Program-made: the position numbers and the translations under genes
The notes under the pieces: generated by a model
Database searches by the model: none
What the model saw: only the letters and a program-made list of their open reading frames with translations
Told to the model about the DNA's origin: nothing
Shown: positions 4,807-6,265 of the stretch, piece after piece
Position numbering within the stretch: the stretch's first letter is position 1
Layout of the letters: each line of letters begins with the position of its first letter
NCBI GenBank assembly: GCA_030587605.1
Contig: JAUQYT010000042.1
Span: forward strand, 1-6,265
Origin: Candidatus Njordarchaeum guaymasense
GTDB lineage: Archaea; Asgardarchaeota; Njordarchaeia; Njordarchaeales; Njordarchaeaceae
Length of the DNA: 6,265 nt
Direction: 5' to 3'

Positions 4807-6072
4807 TCATCGAGCAGTTTCTCGGCATTCGAATTCGCAGTAGTCGTCTCCTTTCGCCATGCACTTTATCTCGGTGCACTTAACCAGTCTCCCTAGTATC
4901 ACCTCAACGGCTCCGGCAAAAGTTCCTGCGAGATACGGAGCCATTGGTTTCTCAGACCGCTGACCCTGCGAGCAGAGCGAATTTCTAACCCTGTAAGTGA
5001 CAAGATCATTGGTGAACCTAACTAGCTCAATCATCCCTAGCCCAACGTTGGACAAGTAGCTCGCGTACAACTTCAGCAGCTGTTTAGGATCCGAGCGGCT
5101 TTGGCTGACATTCAAGGATGACAACAACGTCTTGATTTCGGCTTGCCCAGTCTTCTTATAAAGGTTGTAAACTTCCTTTGCAGCAGTATCGTGGCCAAGC
5201 ATCGTCATAGCCTGCTCCAGAAGGATATTCGGTACCATGACATTGGTTAACATGAACCTTGAGCCAGCCATACTTATAGATCCGTCTGCGTGGAACTTTG
5301 CCCGAGTACTGAAAGAGACAGTGGGCTCGGTCAACGGAGTCAGGAGAGCAGGTCTATTATCGACGATCTCGTAGGGAACTTCATCTGTGTAGAACCCGCC
5401 AATAGGCGACTGCTTCACTCTGAAAAACCTTTGAAACTTGCCTTTAACCTCTTTCATAGTCAATACGATTATCCCATCATTCATATGCTCAAAAGCTGCA
5501 ACCACGGTTTCATCAAACATTTCTGGGTCTATGACGGCAAGACTTAAAACCTTTGCTTGCCTAATCATGTTCACACCTATCTTGTCCAACTTGTATGTTG
5601 CTTCAATCTTGTAATTCATGATCTGTGAAGAGATAGAGTATACGACGAGTCTGGAACCTGTGAATTTTCCGCTCCTCAGTCTTTTCTCATTCAACTCTGC
5701 TAGATCATAGTAGAGACGAAGAGCAGAGTTGGGATCAGTTAAGTTATCTGTCAACAGAATTGGACCCCGCCGCTCGGGATCGTACTTCCCTTCGCTCCAA
5801 AGGTCAGCTATAACCATGGCTTCTGAGTCTAATGCCTTCCTTGCATTGACACCAAAGTCTGCCAGCTTGCTGATCATGTTTTCGTGTGGCATGTCAAACA
5901 GAAGTATGCCACAGACGTTTCCTTGGCGCAACCCTTCGTTGAGAAATGCTGCCGCGAAGGCAAGTTCCTCTGTGCCTGGTCCAGTCTCCATCAGGTAGCT
6001 GTTGCCTGGAAGCATTCCTCCGCCCATTAGCTTATCGACTTCATTTATGCCAAAACTCATCTGATCAGCCAT
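4807..6072 (-). CDS. KaiC-like pseudo-ATPase fused to a C-terminal V4R (4-vinyl reductase) ligand-binding domain
   Basis: 421 aa. Residues 1 to about 235 follow the KaiC/RadA/GvpD-like fold: FGINEVDKLMGGGMLPGNSYL matches the opening G-I-x-x-L-D-x-L-x-G-G-G-x-x-x-G of that family, followed by the P-loop position and EGLRQGNVCGILLFDMPHEN. The P-loop reads ETGPGTEEL (29-37), without the GK[ST] needed for ATP, and the Walker B position reads RLVVYSIS (141-148), with Tyr where Asp is expected. ATP hydrolysis is therefore unlikely. Residues about 270-417 form a V4R domain: FMLTNVMVPNILLEQAMTML at its start, GLGMIELV, then AGTFAGAVE and CTEIKCMAKGDDYCEFEC with Cys399, 404, 412 and 416. V4R domains bind small hydrophobic ligands and often sit in sensors; the cysteines may bind metal. 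It is cytoplasmic, with no membrane segment. The ATG start at 6072 is backed by GGGGAG 7 nt upstream. I infer a sensor or scaffold; its partner is unknown. Confidence 0.85.
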   Translation of the reverse strand: MADQMSFGINEVDKLMGGGMLPGNSYLMETGPGTEELAFAAAFLNEGLRQGNVCGILLFDMPHENMISKLADFGVNARKALDSEAMVIADLWSEGKYDPERRGPILLTDNLTDPNSALRLYYDLAELNEKRLRSGKFTGSRLVVYSISSQIMNYKIEATYKLDKIGVNMIRQAKVLSLAVIDPEMFDETVVAAFEHMNDGIIVLTMKEVKGKFQRFFRVKQSPIGGFYTDEVPYEIVDNRPALLTPLTEPTVSFSTRAKFHADGSISMAGSRFMLTNVMVPNILLEQAMTMLGHDTAAKEVYNLYKKTGQAEIKTLLSSLNVSQSRSDPKQLLKLYASYLSNVGLGMIELVRFTNDLVTYRVRNSLCSQGQRSEKPMAPYLAGTFAGAVEVILGRLVKCTEIKCMAKGDDYCEFECRETAR

Positions 6073-6079
6073 TTATTGT

Positions 6080-6085
6080 CTCCCC
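6080..6085 (-). promoter_or_regulatory. Shine-Dalgarno GGGGAG of the KaiC-like/V4R gene
   Basis: On the minus strand GGGGAG ends 7 nt before the ATG at 6072, which fixes that start. Confidence 0.6.
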
Positions 6086-6109
6086 AAAACGCGATAGACC
6101 CACTGAATT

Positions 6110-6125
6110 CTCATTAGTGAGCTCA
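6110..6125. repeat. Overlapping palindromes near the KaiC-like/V4R transcript start
   Basis: CTCATTAGTGAG (6110-6121, arms CTCA/TGAG) overlaps the perfect 8-mer TGAGCTCA (6118-6125), so the same half-site occurs three times in alternating orientation. The cluster lies between the TATA box and the inferred start near 6105, a place where a bound repressor would block transcription. Operator function is inference. Confidence 0.35.
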
Positions 6126-6126
6126 G

Positions 6127-6140
6127 AAATATACATTTGA
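6127..6140 (-). promoter_or_regulatory. BRE/TATA promoter of the KaiC-like/V4R gene
   Basis: On the minus strand TCAAAT followed by GTATATTT fits a BRE plus TATA box centred near 6131. The transcript would start near 6105, with a leader of about 33 nt carrying the GGGGAG ribosome site. Confidence 0.5.
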
Positions 6141-6142
6141 TT

Positions 6143-6153
6143 CTCCTAAGGAG
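6143..6153. repeat. Palindrome CTCCTAAGGAG upstream of the KaiC-like/V4R promoter
   Basis: A perfect 5+1+5 palindrome sits 2 bp upstream of the BRE. Its position would suit an activator or repressor site. It contains AGGAG, but no gene starts at a suitable distance to the right, so it is not read as a ribosome site. Confidence 0.3.
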
Positions 6154-6240
6154 CAGGGTTGTCGATGCATTTTCGAATCTCGCAATCCGCGGGTCGTACA
6201 TAGTCGCAGTACTACATCATGGGCAGAGCTTGTGCGGTGC

Positions 6241-6260
6241 GAGAGATTGTTGAATCTCTT
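6241..6260. repeat. Hairpin at the right window edge
   Basis: AGAGATT (6242-6248) and AATCTCT (6253-6259) form a perfect 7-bp stem with a GTTG loop, extended by a G-T pair at 6241/6260. It lies in the region between 6073 and the window end, which has no securely identified gene. It may belong to an element that continues outside the window. Confidence 0.35.
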
Positions 6261-6265
6261 CACTC

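Noticed and set aside
6219..6265. ATG at 6219 with an open plus-strand frame to the window end (MGRACAVREIVESLHS)
   Set aside because: Only 15 full codons are visible, there is no Shine-Dalgarno or close TATA box, and a hairpin lies in the same stretch. It may be the start of a divergent gene but cannot be supported.
6160..6265. Possible tRNA, because TTCGAAT occurs near 6169 and a stem-loop lies at 6241-6260
   Set aside because: The arms around TTCGAAT do not pair, and no acceptor, D-arm or anticodon arm can be fitted on either strand.

Overview
The window looks archaeal. Arginine is written mostly with AGA/AGG, genes are preceded by BRE/TATA-type boxes about 25 bp before the inferred transcript start instead of -35/-10 pairs, Shine-Dalgarno motifs are of the GGAGG(TGATC) type, and the gene set (a primase-fold protein, a 64-aa Cro/CI-type regulator with a DUF2178-like membrane protein, a KaiC-like/V4R fusion) is typical of archaea. 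A lineage near Bathyarchaeia/Thermoproteota is my guess; nothing here proves it. No rRNA, tRNA, CRISPR array or insertion sequence is visible.

Layout, left to right. (1) 1-937, plus strand: the 3' part of a primase-like (archaeo-eukaryotic primase superfamily) gene cut by the window edge, followed by a possible 47-aa ORF whose ATG overlaps its stop. (2) 973-1518, plus: a Nudix hydrolase of the NudL/CoA-pyrophosphatase-like type with a TTG start. (3) 1549-2571, plus: a clear archaeal promoter and a metal-dependent amidohydrolase (amidohydrolase_2/ACMSD type). (4) 2584-3192, plus: its own promoter and a hemerythrin-like diiron protein whose real start may be an ACG codon 21 bp before the first ATG. 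(5) 3193-4092, minus: an operon of a four-helix membrane protein and a Cro/CI-type regulator, then a coding-looking but frame-broken small cysteine-containing ORF. The operon promoter carries three GTTA-N8-TAAC operators at an exact 21-bp period, one lying on the TATA box. (6) 4093-4268: a gene-free control stretch with an unusually well-formed hairpin. (7) 4269-4718, plus: a second Nudix hydrolase with a textbook Nudix box. (8) 4807-6072, minus: a 421-aa fusion of a KaiC-like domain that has lost its Walker residues with a C-terminal cysteine-bearing V4R domain. (9) 6073-6265: its promoter, palindromes, and no securely identified gene.

The genes do not form one pathway. Most appear to be separate transcription units. 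The best candidate for an integrated system is the membrane protein/regulator operon with its phased operators and broken third ORF. The KaiC-like/V4R fusion is the most unusual single protein; it probably acts as a ligand-sensing scaffold and not as an ATPase. Hemerythrin and V4R both suggest gas or small-molecule sensing, but a functional link between them is speculation.
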